Shown here: positions 27,370-35,199 of the stretch, one piece after another
Layout: each line of letters starts with the position of its first letter
Position numbering within the stretch: position 1 is the stretch's first letter
From: Viridibacillus arenosi
GTDB lineage: Bacteria > Bacillota > Bacilli > Bacillales_A > Planococcaceae
Length of the DNA stretch: 64,000 nucleotides
Assembly (NCBI RefSeq): GCF_001955655.1
Contig: NZ_MSPW01000004.1
Span: 248,001 to 312,000 of the forward strand
Reading direction: 5' to 3'
Position numbers and translations under genes: made by a program
Notes under the pieces: generated by a model
Seen by the model: only the letters and a program-made list of their open reading frames with translations
What the model was told of the DNA's origin: nothing
Database searches by the model: none

Positions 27370-27401
27370 TATATCTTACAAGTAAGATATATATAAGTCA
27401 A
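27370..27401 (-). promoter_or_regulatory. Promoter with MarR-type operator
   Basis: On the minus strand TTGACT (27396-27401), a 17-bp spacer and TAAGAT (27373-27378) form a sigma-A promoter for the spx-like/marR operon. A perfect palindrome, TATATCTTAC-TT-GTAAGATATA (27370-27391), covers the spacer and the -10. MarR proteins bind such 20-bp palindromes, so the regulator encoded in this operon probably represses it. Confidence 0.8.
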
Positions 27402-27483
27402 TGGTTTTGATATGAAAAACAAGTTAAATTAACATCTAAAGCAGAAAGTTTGAATTTTCGACAAAAATAGTAGCTGATAAATA

Positions 27484-27524
27484 AAAAAAATCCACTGTAC
27501 TAATTATGCCCAGTGGATTTTGAA
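27484..27524 (-). terminator. Rho-independent terminator
   Basis: 11-bp stem (27487-27497 with 27511-27521) and T8 on the minus strand, after the YitT-family gene. Confidence 0.83.
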
Positions 27525-27536
27525 AGTATGAGTTAT

Positions 27537-28424
27537 TTAGTGAACATCTTTTTTCTTAAAGTTTCCGCCTTGAATTTCAGTCATATTACTGAAAGCAAGG
27601 AATGCAGAAGGATCGACGTCTTCTACAATGTTTTTTAACTTAGCTTCTTCTAAACGGCTGATAACACAGAAAATCACTTGTTTATCATCTTTTGAATAGC
27701 CGCCTTGTCCATTTAAGTAAGTAATACCGCGACCTAAGCGAGACATAATCTGATCTCCAATTTCATCTGCTTCATCACTAATAATCCAGATGGATTTTGT
27801 TTGATTCAAGCCTTCAGAAACAAGGTCAATTGTTTTGAATGCAATGAAATATGAAATAAGCGAATACATAGCGCGGTCAAAACCGAATACGAATCCTGCA
27901 CTACCTAAAATAAATAAGTTCATGAATAAAATAATTTGTCCTACAGAGAAGGGCAACTTTTTATTGAATAAAATGGCTAATGTTTCACTACCATCTAAGC
28001 AACCGCCAGCTCTAATTGCAATCCCAACACCAATACCTAGTAATATACCGCCTAAAACCGTAGCTAATAGAGTATCATTTGTAAATGCTGATGAATTATG
28101 CATAAATGAAGTCGCTATTGATAAAACGACGATACCATAAGCGACTGAAAAGGCAAATGTTCGACCAATTTGTTTATAGCCTAAATATAGAAATGGTAAG
28201 TTAAAGAGGAATAGGAATAACCCTAGTGAAAGATTTGTAAGGTGAGAGGCCATAATGGCAATACCGGTAACGCCACCATCAATCAAGTTGTTTGGGATGA
28301 GTACCATTTCCAACCCAACAGCCATGATAAGTGCTCCTATTGTTAAGAAGAAGAGTTTTATTGCATATTTCTTAAGTTTATTTTTTTTTCTTTGTACTAT
28401 TTTAGCTTTCTTGTCTGAATCCAT
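27537..28424 (-). CDS. YitT-family membrane protein (DUF161 + DUF2179)
   Basis: 295 residues: five to six transmembrane helices in the YitT/DUF161 part (about 20-210, with GGVTGIAIMASHLT) and a cytoplasmic C-terminal DUF2179 domain (about 220-285, ITYLNGQGGYSKDDKQVIFC). B. subtilis has several paralogues of unknown function. AAGGAAGGTG precedes the ATG. It lies downstream of the second ABC-F gene, with a terminator and a repeat array between. Confidence 0.9.
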   Translation of the reverse strand: MDSDKKAKIVQRKKNKLKKYAIKLFFLTIGALIMAVGLEMVLIPNNLIDGGVTGIAIMASHLTNLSLGLFLFLFNLPFLYLGYKQIGRTFAFSVAYGIVVLSIATSFMHNSSAFTNDTLLATVLGGILLGIGVGIAIRAGGCLDGSETLAILFNKKLPFSVGQIILFMNLFILGSAGFVFGFDRAMYSLISYFIAFKTIDLVSEGLNQTKSIWIISDEADEIGDQIMSRLGRGITYLNGQGGYSKDDKQVIFCVISRLEEAKLKNIVEDVDPSAFLAFSNMTEIQGGNFKKKDVH

Positions 28425-28509
28425 AAAAACACCTTCCTTATAATAATTTTTACACGATATGTTGCTGATTTCAAGGGATATCTATGAAACCATGGTAAAT
28501 GTATAGGAT

Positions 28510-28545
28510 TTGAAAAAACTCCGCAAAAGCGGAGTTTTAGTTTTT
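28510..28545 (-). terminator. Rho-independent terminator, likely of the ABC-F transcript
   Basis: Perfect 10-bp GC-rich stem (28515-28524 with 28529-28538) followed by T6 on the minus strand. It is the first terminator after the ABC-F stop at 29187, so the repeat array between would be in that 3'-UTR. Confidence 0.8.
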
Positions 28546-28560
28546 AGAGAAATAATTAAC

Positions 28561-29190
28561 TTTAGATGCTATTAGCTTGCGGATATTCGTTCTCCAACTT
28601 CAGTCGGGCGCTCAAAGTCAAATAGCGACTTTGGCTTCCGCCTTCCAACGACCTCGCAGCTGAACGAGCGCCTTTAGCATTTAGATAGATATCTAGCTTC
28701 AGGCGCTAGACTCTCAGAGCGTTTCGGTCTCTCGGCACAAGACAAAAAGCGTCTTGTGTTCGAGCCCTCCAACGCCAATCGAGTCTAAACGAGCGCCATC
28801 AGCATTTAGATAGATATCCAGCTTCAGGCGCTAGCGGCTCGGGTCGTTTCAGTCGGGCACTCAAAGTCAAAGAGCGACTTTGGCTTCCGCCTTCCAACAA
28901 CCTCGCAGCTGAATGAGCGCCTTTAGCATTTAGATAGATATCCAGCTTCAGGCGTTAGCGGCTCGGGTCGTTTCAGTCGGGCACTCAAAGTCAAAGAGCG
29001 ACTTTGGCTTCCGTCTTCCAACGACCTCGCAGCTGAACGAGCACCATCAGCATTTAGATAGATATCCAGCTTCAGGGGCCAACCCCTCGAGGTCACTTCC
29101 ACTTTCTCGGTCGAAAATTGAAAAGATATTTTCGATTCGAAAGTTCCAGTGCTTGTCGGGGCTGAGCGGGCCGCTTCAGCATTTAGTTAT
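28561..29190 (-). repeat. Tandem array of ~124-bp palindromic repeats (five units)
   Basis: The motif GCATTTAGATAGATATCCAG recurs at 28678, 28802, 28926 and 29050 (exactly 124-bp steps) and in diverged form at 29179. Units 1, 3 and 4 share a CAAAGTC/GACTTTG tip, unit 2 has a CACAAGAC/GTCTTGTG tip (28736-28743 with 28751-28758), and unit 5 has a TCGAAAAT/ATTTTCGA tip and resembles the 46-kb pair. Each unit can fold into one long hairpin; in unit 2 GGCGCT, AGACTC and AGCGTT pair with AACGCC (two G-T or mismatched bases), GAGTCT and AGCGCC. The array lies between the ABC-F stop codon and its terminator. Confidence 0.9.
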
Positions 29191-30749
29191 TGATGTCCAG
29201 TTGAGAACCATTCTGCTACGTCCCATACTTTTGTAACTAGACCTTCGTAAAATTCAGGTTCATGGCTGACTAGGATGATTGTGCCTTTGTATTCTCTCAT
29301 AGCTCGTTTTAATTCTTCTTTTGCATGAACGTCTAAGTGGTTTGTCGGTTCATCGAATAGCATCCAGTTACTTTCATCCATCATTAATTTACAAATACGA
29401 ACTTTTGCTTGTTCTCCACCGCTAAGTTGGCTTAATGGACGTGAGATGTGCTCGTTTTTCAAACCAGTAGATGCTAGAATGGCACGTACTTGGCTTTGCT
29501 CCAAACTTGGATATGCATTCCAAACGTCTTCAATTGGTGTGATGTTACCGGCTTTAACTTCTTGTTCAAAATAAGAAGGGAAGAGGAAGTCACCACGCGT
29601 TACTTTACCACCAAGAGGCTGAACTTTGCCAAGCATTGTTTTAAGTAGTGTTGATTTACCAACACCATTCATACCTACAAGGGCAATTTTTTCACCACGT
29701 TCAATTTCGAAAGTAAGTGGTGGTAATAGTGGTTTGTCCTTGTCGTAGCCAATTAACAAATTTTCAGCTTCTACGACGTAACGACCCGAGCTACGTGATT
29801 CTTTAAAGTTAAACTTAGGTTTTGCTGCTGTTTCTGGACGGTCAATACGTTCCATGCGATCCAATTGTTTTTGGCGCGACTTAGCTCGTCCAGTAGTAGA
29901 ATATCGTGCTTTATTTTTTGCGATAAAGCCTTCTTGTTTTTTAATAAACTCTTGTTGCTTTTCATAAGCATCGATATGTTGACGCTTGTTAATTTCAGCT
30001 AGTTCTAAAAACTTTTCGTAAGTGGCAGTGTAGCGAGTTAGTTTTGAAAATTCTAATTGGAAAATAACATCGACAACGCCATTCATAAATTCTGTATCAT
30101 GTGAAATTAAGAAGAATGCATGTGGGTAACCTTTTAAATAATTTGAAAGCCAAGTTACATGCTCTTCATCCAAGTAGTTGGTAGGCTCATCAAGTAATAA
30201 AACTTTTGGTTTTTCTAATAGAAGCTTCGCAAGTAATAATTTTGTACGTTGACCACCAGAAAGTGCTGTTACATCACGCTCAAGCCCGATTGCATCTAAA
30301 CCAAGTCCACGTGCAACTTCCTCAATTTTCATATCTAATGTATAAAAATCTCCAGCATCTAAAGCATCTTGAATTTCAGCCATCTGTTCTAATAATTCTT
30401 CTAGCTCTTCAGGTGTTGCTTCAGCCATTTTGCCTGTAATTTCGTTCATCTCAGATTCTTTTTGGTAAAGCGGTAAAAAGGCATCGCGTAAAGTTTCACG
30501 CATCGTTTTACCTGGTGTTAACACAGTATGCTGATCCAAGTAACCGTAATGTGTGTTCGGTAACCATTCAACTTTGCCTTGGTCATGGATTAATTGTCCC
30601 GTGATGATACTCATTAATGTGGACTTTCCTACACCATTAGCCCCAACAAGACCAACATGTTCGCCTTCTACGATACGGAACGATACATCTTTAAAAAGTG
30701 TACGGTCGCCGAATGTATGGCCAAGATTTTCAACTGTTAAGATACTCAT
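29187..30749 (-). CDS. ABC-F family ATPase (full length)
   Basis: 520 residues with two nucleotide-binding domains and no membrane part. Domain 1 has GANGVGKST, LSGGQRTK and LLLDEPTNYLDEE; domain 2 has GMNGVGKST, LSGGEQAKV and LFDEPTNHLD. The interdomain linker (about 235-310) is long and charged. Both catalytic Glu residues are present. It resembles the YbiT/YkpA-like branch acting on ribosomes; the exact role is not certain. The frame opens at 30764, but GGAGGA is 7 nt before ATG 30749. The last codons (STGHQ-stop) align with the edge of the adjacent repeat. Confidence 0.92.
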   Translation of the reverse strand: MSILTVENLGHTFGDRTLFKDVSFRIVEGEHVGLVGANGVGKSTLMSIITGQLIHDQGKVEWLPNTHYGYLDQHTVLTPGKTMRETLRDAFLPLYQKESEMNEITGKMAEATPEELEELLEQMAEIQDALDAGDFYTLDMKIEEVARGLGLDAIGLERDVTALSGGQRTKLLLAKLLLEKPKVLLLDEPTNYLDEEHVTWLSNYLKGYPHAFFLISHDTEFMNGVVDVIFQLEFSKLTRYTATYEKFLELAEINKRQHIDAYEKQQEFIKKQEGFIAKNKARYSTTGRAKSRQKQLDRMERIDRPETAAKPKFNFKESRSSGRYVVEAENLLIGYDKDKPLLPPLTFEIERGEKIALVGMNGVGKSTLLKTMLGKVQPLGGKVTRGDFLFPSYFEQEVKAGNITPIEDVWNAYPSLEQSQVRAILASTGLKNEHISRPLSQLSGGEQAKVRICKLMMDESNWMLFDEPTNHLDVHAKEELKRAMREYKGTIILVSHEPEFYEGLVTKVWDVAEWFSTGHQ

Positions 30750-30767
30750 TATTTTGTCCTCCATATA

Positions 30768-30925
30768 AAATACGATAGTTGCACTTTATAAAAAAATATT
30801 CATTTCCAAACGCATGATTGCAAACGAAGCAATTCGTATTTTTTGTTATAGTTAGTAGTTCGATTTTAGGTCAACATGACGTTGATCATGCAACCGTTGC
30901 GACAGGACGTCGCAAACTTAGGTTG
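30768..30925 (-). promoter_or_regulatory. Promoter and inverted repeats upstream of the ABC-F gene
   Basis: On the minus strand TTGACC (30869-30874), 18 bp, TATAAC (30845-30850) form a likely promoter. TCAAC-atgac-GTTGA (30871-30885) overlaps the -35, and a nested hairpin (CAACC 30891-30895 with GGTTG 30921-30925; TTGCGAC 30897-30903 with GTCGCAA 30909-30915) lies just upstream. In the predicted leader, AAATACGA (30768-30775) can pair with TCGTATTT (30834-30841). Regulatory roles are inferred. Confidence 0.55.
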
Positions 30926-30947
30926 CTTTCCTTTAAAAGGCGGTTTT

Positions 30948-31075
30948 GCATTTAGATGAGATATCCAGCTTCAGGCGCTAGCTGCTTGGGTCGTTTCAGT
31001 CGGGCGCTCAAAGTCAAAGAGCGACTTTGGCTTCCGTCTTCCAACGACCTCGCAGCTGAACGAGCGCCATCAGCT
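30948..31075 (-). repeat. Single palindromic repeat unit of the 124-bp family
   Basis: Begins with the shared GCATTTAGAT/GATATCCAGCTTC edge. Arms pair as GGCGCT/AGCGCC (30974-30979, 31063-31068), AGCTGC/GCAGCT (30980-30985, 31052-31057) and GGGTCGTT/AACGACC (30988-30995, 31043-31049), with a CAAAGTC/GACTTTG tip (31009-31015, 31023-31029). It follows the 62-residue gene in the same relative orientation as the other copies. Confidence 0.88.
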
Positions 31076-31082
31076 TTTACAA

Positions 31083-31121
31083 TAAAAAAAACCCGCAGTT
31101 ATGACAACGCTGCGAGTTGTT
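31083..31121 (-). terminator. Terminator overlapping the 3' end of the 62-residue gene
   Basis: On the minus strand AACTCGCAG pairs with CTGCGGGTT and is followed by T8; the first arm lies inside the coding region before the stop at 31099. Confidence 0.75.
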
Positions 31122-31287
31122 TGTTCAATTCGGCTAGTTGTTGCTCCATGTCTTTTAGGCGCTGTTCGGCCTGTTCGACAGCTGATCCGTTACCTATTGA
31201 ATCGAGTTTTTCGATGTCACCTTGATGACGGATGTAGTCGCTTTTTAGTTCTAATATTTGGTATTCTATTTCGGCTTTAGTAGGCAT
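31099..31287 (-). CDS. Small coiled-coil protein, 62 residues, unknown
   Basis: Starts MPTKAEIEYQILELKSDYIR and ends QRLKDMEQQLAELNKQLAALS; heptad-like Leu/Ile spacing and high charge suggest a helical hairpin or coiled coil. AAAGGAG is 8 nt before the ATG, and a terminator overlaps the stop. Ribosome site, codon use and terminator support a real gene. I do not recognise the family. Confidence 0.78.
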   Translation of the reverse strand: MPTKAEIEYQILELKSDYIRHQGDIEKLDSIGNGSAVEQAEQRLKDMEQQLAELNKQLAALS

Positions 31288-31367
31288 GAAAATACTCCTT
31301 TATATAGATTTCGACTATTGTAATGTCTAATTCTGGAACTGCGACTAATTTCAACACAGCTTTTTTA

Positions 31368-32447
31368 TTATTGTATCATACGTGGCGTTTTCTTGGTGTG
31401 ATCTTGTACTAAAAAAGCCTGTGTTTTTGGTGTTCTGTGCGCAAAATTAATGAGCATGGAATAGATGTAATGGTTGTTACTTTGTAGATCGAGCTTTTTT
31501 TGGTTTCGAATGGCGCGGTCGCGACGTGCTTCGTGTAAAAGTAGTTCCATAACAGCATTTTGCAAGTGAGATTGTTTTAATTTGCGACCACTTCCAAGTT
31601 GAATAAAACCATTTTGATCACGAGGGAATGCGTGCATGATTTCTGTTTCATTTTGAGAGATGACGATACATGGGATGCCTACAACAGCAACTTTGTAAGG
31701 GGTATAACTTGCTGCACAAATGACGATTTGGGCTTGGGAAAGTAGAGTTTCAAGCATATCAGCAGCTTGTATAACAGTAATATTCCTACGACTTAAAGCC
31801 ATCATATTCAATTCATCTATATCATGTGCGTATGAAGGATCTACTAATACAGAGATACGTACAGGAATTTGCAGTTGCATTAAGTGGCGCATTGTTCGAT
31901 ACGTTAAATTTTCCGAATCACTACCTTCATATACGACGACAATATGAGGTCTTTCTCCTTCATCTTCAGTAGAAGTAATGGCTGCAATTTTTTCAGGTAC
32001 AACAAATGAAGATGGGCCAGTTAAGTAATGAGGGTCTACCTTTTCTCGAATTTCTCTATAAAGTGTATGCAACACGCAATCAGCTGCTTTACCTCCCTCG
32101 CCAAAATCATCAAAATGAACGAGAGCAGGGACAATTTCTTTTAATTTCTCCGTATCTTCGAGTTCTGTATTTATGCCATCACGTACAAGTAAATCAGGCT
32201 TTAGTTTCGATATATATTGAAGCAACTGTTTTTGATCGCGGTAAGAAATAGGCTCTATTCCTGTCGCTGCTAGCTTTTTCAAGGCTAACTCAGAAGGTTG
32301 CTTAATGAAAATGAGAATTTTTTCATCGCTGAACATCTTAACAAGTGTTGCGATTCTTTCAACAGGGTATAGGTCATTATGTGATGAAACTTCAACCGCA
32401 AATGCAATCGTTTTTTTAGAATGATTTTCTGTTTGGTTATTAGTCAT
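31368..32447 (-). CDS. PseG/SpsG-like GT-B fold protein (nucleotide-sugar related), tentative
   Basis: 359 residues, soluble. The layout, an N-terminal Rossmann-like half (LLVRDGINTELEDTEKL, HFDDFGEGGKAADCVL) and a C-terminal half with ICAASYTPYKVAVVGIPCIVISQNE, resembles PseG/SpsG-type proteins, which hydrolyse UDP-sugars or act in spore coat polysaccharide synthesis. Similarity is by pattern only and the usual PseG neighbours are missing. The start ATG follows AAAGGATGGG. Confidence 0.6.
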   Translation of the reverse strand: MTNNQTENHSKKTIAFAVEVSSHNDLYPVERIATLVKMFSDEKILIFIKQPSELALKKLAATGIEPISYRDQKQLLQYISKLKPDLLVRDGINTELEDTEKLKEIVPALVHFDDFGEGGKAADCVLHTLYREIREKVDPHYLTGPSSFVVPEKIAAITSTEDEGERPHIVVVYEGSDSENLTYRTMRHLMQLQIPVRISVLVDPSYAHDIDELNMMALSRRNITVIQAADMLETLLSQAQIVICAASYTPYKVAVVGIPCIVISQNETEIMHAFPRDQNGFIQLGSGRKLKQSHLQNAVMELLLHEARRDRAIRNQKKLDLQSNNHYIYSMLINFAHRTPKTQAFLVQDHTKKTPRMIQ

Positions 32448-32593
32448 TTAAATCCCATCCTTTCAACTTATCTATCTACTTTATGGTGGAAAATTAATGA
32501 TTATGTCTGTAAAATCACTAGAATGTAAGATACATAGGCTAAACTATCCTTCATTTTGGACGGTATATAGAATAGGAAGGGGCGTGAACAGTT

Positions 32594-33394
32594 ATGTTGA
32601 TGCGTTCAGCAATTGTCGTTGGAGCAACTGGCTTGACTGGACAGGAGCTTGTCAAAGTCCTTTGTGAGAGTGAAGAGTACGCGGAGATTACAGTAATTGC
32701 TCGCCGTGCCTTGAATTTTGAACATCCAAAACTTATTGTGAAAATTCGTCAGTTCGATCAATTGGAAGAAATAGATTTCAAATTTTCCCATGAACTTTAT
32801 TGCTGCCTAGGTACTACACGTAAAAAGGCAGGCTCAAAGGCTATGTTTGAAAAAGTTGACCTTGAATATCCAGTGAATATCGCATCGATAGCAAAAAAAT
32901 GTGGTATCCCGCATATACTTGTTATTTCAGCTATGGGTGCAAATAAAAATTCTAATTTCTATTACAATCAAGTAAAAGGGAAAATGGAACAAAATTTAAT
33001 GGCACTGGAATTACCTCAATTATCGATTTTTAGACCATCGTTACTGTTGGGAAATCGTGAGGAAGTACGCCCAGCAGAGAAAATTAGTGGAGCTGTAATG
33101 AATATCTTGAATCCTATATTCAGTGGTCCACTTAAAAAGTACCGTGCTATCGCTGCCAATACATTAGCAAAAGCTATGTATAGTGTAGCTATAAAAAATA
33201 CAAAACAAAAAGTCAGGGTATTAGAATCTGCAGAAATTTCAATGATTGGAAAGATAGACCCATTAGTTGATGATCATGAGGAAATAATTGACGAAGAACT
33301 TATCTTTAATTGGGAGAAACGTCAAGATATTTTCATTGAAAAGGAAATACTTGAAGAAGAAAAAATAGACAAACCGTTAAATGATAAACAGTAA
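32594..33394 (+). CDS. NAD(P)-binding atypical SDR oxidoreductase
   Basis: 266 residues. VVGATGLTGQELV is the Rossmann nucleotide-binding loop; YCCLGTTRKKAGSKAMFEKVD and ILVISAMGANKNSNFYYNQVKG resemble HTATIP2/YwnB-like atypical SDRs, with Ser and YxxxK-like residues near the expected active site. Substrate is unknown. The ATG 32594 follows AGGAAGGGG at about 11 nt; ATG 32600 is an alternative. It stands alone with its own terminator. Confidence 0.82.
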   Translation: MLMRSAIVVGATGLTGQELVKVLCESEEYAEITVIARRALNFEHPKLIVKIRQFDQLEEIDFKFSHELYCCLGTTRKKAGSKAMFEKVDLEYPVNIASIAKKCGIPHILVISAMGANKNSNFYYNQVKGKMEQNLMALELPQLSIFRPSLLLGNREEVRPAEKISGAVMNILNPIFSGPLKKYRAIAANTLAKAMYSVAIKNTKQKVRVLESAEISMIGKIDPLVDDHEEIIDEELIFNWEKRQDIFIEKEILEEEKIDKPLNDKQ

Positions 33395-33444
33395 TATTCA
33401 AAAACTGTTGAAGATAGTTAATAATTTTGTCAAAAAATAATTTT

Positions 33445-33492
33445 CAAAGTAAACCACCTTGTTTAAGTAGGGTGGTTTACTTTGTTTGGCGA
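33445..33492 (+). terminator. Rho-independent terminator
   Basis: Perfect 14-bp stem (33445-33458 with 33471-33484) followed by T-rich sequence. Confidence 0.82.
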
Positions 33493-33614
33493 AAAATGTA
33501 GTTTTCTGTTCCGTCTAAAGACTGAAATTATGTCGAAATTGTGCTTGTCACCTTATATAAAGAATCTGCATTTGTTACAATAACGATAGGAATTTTGAAT
33601 TGGAGGTAACATCT

Positions 33615-34178
33615 ATGAAGATCTTACTTGTAGACGGTACAATTATCGGAAGAAAAACTGGTGCAATTTTAAAACAAATAGAGACATATATTAAAGAATT
33701 TGATGATAGCTTAGAACTAGAATTATTACATCTAGCAGACTTCGAACATCAATTTGTCGATGGTCGTCCATTTGATCAATATAATACTGATATGAAAACA
33801 CTTGTGAAAAAATTCGAGGAAGCAGACGGTTATATTTTAGCTACACCTATATTCCAAGGATCAATTCCAGGCGTATTAAAAAATGCATTTGATTTCCTAC
33901 ACCCTAAAGCTTTGCGCTACAAACCGGTTTCAATTGTAGCTAATGGTGGTACACAACAACATCACCTAGTTGTAGAAAACCAACTAAAACCAATCCTCGA
34001 CTACTTCCGTGCACTCGTAACTCCAAACTACGTATACACACATGCTAGTCACTTTGATAAAGACAACAACATCATAGATGAAAATGTTCTTGAACGATTA
34101 CAAGAATTAGTACGAGTATTCGGGAAGTACTGCGAACTAAGTAATGATCTTCCGAAGGAACCAATCGACCAACATTAA
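33615..34178 (+). CDS. NADPH-dependent FMN reductase family protein
   Basis: 187 residues, flavodoxin-like. Strand 1 LLVDGTIIGRKTGAIL is the FMN phosphate loop and TPIFQGSIPGVLKNAFDFL the typical second motif of SsuE/YwqN-like reductases. The frame opens at TTG 33600, but that TTG lies in the GGAGGT site and ATG 33615 is the likely start. It probably reduces free flavin or small electrophiles. Confidence 0.88.
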   Translation: MKILLVDGTIIGRKTGAILKQIETYIKEFDDSLELELLHLADFEHQFVDGRPFDQYNTDMKTLVKKFEEADGYILATPIFQGSIPGVLKNAFDFLHPKALRYKPVSIVANGGTQQHHLVVENQLKPILDYFRALVTPNYVYTHASHFDKDNNIIDENVLERLQELVRVFGKYCELSNDLPKEPIDQH

Positions 34179-34516
34179 AAGGAGTGGCTTTTGCCACTCC
34201 TTTTTAGTTTGTATAAATTTTACTGCTGTGCCATATGCACACACATTAACCGTTGCATCTTTCATAAACTCAGATGTATACAGAACACCTATGACAGCAT
34301 CTGCCTCTTTTTCTTTTGCCACCACAATCATTCGATTCTTTGTATCTTCAAGTGCTGTTTTGTCATTTCAGTATACGATTTATTTTCCCCACTCATAGTG
34401 CCTCTTAAAGAGCCAAGAATATCACGACCAATATTTTTGGAAGTTACAATTACCCCCTCTACTACAGTTATCACTTCTTCAATTGTTGTAATAAGTATTT
34501 TTAAATTTTCTTGCAC
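34137..34516 (-). pseudogene. YbjQ/UPF0145-family gene with a -1 frameshift
   Basis: Two frames together make one protein of the YbjQ (DUF74) family. The first (34516 to about 34360) reads ILITTIEEV ... GRDILGSLRG ... YTEMTK; the second reads ALEDTKNRMIVVAKEKEADAVIGV and ends ATVNVCAYGTAVKF. They join if one base is added to the TTTT run at 34358-34361. The start would be GTG 34516 with no visible ribosome site, and the second frame runs through the converging terminator into the end of the FMN reductase gene. It is either a decaying gene or a homopolymer error. Confidence 0.75.
34177..34207 (+). terminator. Rho-independent terminator
   Basis: 12-bp stem with TTTT loop (34177-34188 with 34193-34204) overlapping the FMN reductase stop codon; T5 tail. 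Confidence 0.85.
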
Positions 34517-34527
34517 ACAAAATTAAT

Positions 34528-34561
34528 ACAACTGTACTAATAAAGTAGCACAACTGTATTA
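34528..34561 (+). promoter_or_regulatory. 12-bp direct repeats before the TetR gene
   Basis: ACAACTGTACTA (34528-34539) and ACAACTGTATTA (34550-34561) start 22 bp apart, about two helical turns, between the YbjQ-like gene and the TetR gene. They are candidate binding sites for the regulator, by position only. Confidence 0.5.
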
Positions 34562-34589
34562 AAAACGTTCAATGTGTTATGATTGGGTA

Positions 34590-35183
34590 ATGGAAAAGAT
34601 AAATAAATTTGAAGTACAAAGAGAAAAAATTGTTCGAGCAACTTGGGCAGTTATTCGAAGAGAGGGACTGGAAAATGCAAGTGTGCGCAACGTTGCACAA
34701 GAAGCAAATCTTTCTGTTGGCTCTTTAAGGCACTATTTTTCAACACAAAGTGATCTACTAGTTTATTCAATGGAACTAATTCGAAAAAAATCGGATGAAC
34801 GAATTGAAGCGATGCGTTTATTTGGCAACGGTCCTTCAATAGAAGATATACTAGAAGTCTTACGTCAGTTTTTGCCGTTAGATTTAGAAAGAAAATTAGA
34901 AATGGAGGTTTGGCTATCGTTTTCATCTAAAGCATTAGTGGATGAAGCCATTCGGGCAAAATGTCAGGAGCTTTTAGAAAACTCCTATCAAATTTTGAGA
35001 ACGATACTTGAATTACTAATATTCTTAAAAGAGGCAAGAGAAGATTTGGATATTGATGTAGAAGTCATTCGATTATATGCCCTCCTTGAAGGGATGTCCT
35101 ATCATTGCATCATGCTGCCAGATAAATTTACGCCTGAAATCATTAAGCATGTATTACATGAACATTTACAAACGTTAAAATAA
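34590..35183 (+). CDS. TetR-family transcriptional regulator
   Basis: About 197 residues. The N-terminal HTH (about 15-55) reads ASVRNVAQEANLSVGSLRHYF, the classic TetR recognition pattern; the rest is a helical ligand/dimer domain. The frame opens at 34572, but ATG 34590 (MEKINKFEVQ) is the more usual N-terminus; the ribosome site is weak in either case. topB follows 16 nt after its stop with its own AAGGAGATAAG site, so the two may be cotranscribed. Confidence 0.9.
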   Translation: MEKINKFEVQREKIVRATWAVIRREGLENASVRNVAQEANLSVGSLRHYFSTQSDLLVYSMELIRKKSDERIEAMRLFGNGPSIEDILEVLRQFLPLDLERKLEMEVWLSFSSKALVDEAIRAKCQELLENSYQILRTILELLIFLKEAREDLDIDVEVIRLYALLEGMSYHCIMLPDKFTPEIIKHVLHEHLQTLK

Positions 35184-35199
35184 GGAGATAAGAATTTAT

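Noticed and set aside
28561-29190. Reading the array as a CRISPR or integron attC array
   Set aside because: There are no unique spacers of uniform length, no cas genes, and no integrase or cassette ORFs; units abut directly.
28561-31075. IS or transposon ends
   Set aside because: No transposase ORF, no target duplication that I can see; repeats are hairpins, not terminal repeats of an element.
34191-34526. Plus-strand ORF of 111 codons
   Set aside because: Antisense of the broken YbjQ gene; starts inside a terminator and has odd composition (many His, Cys, Ile).
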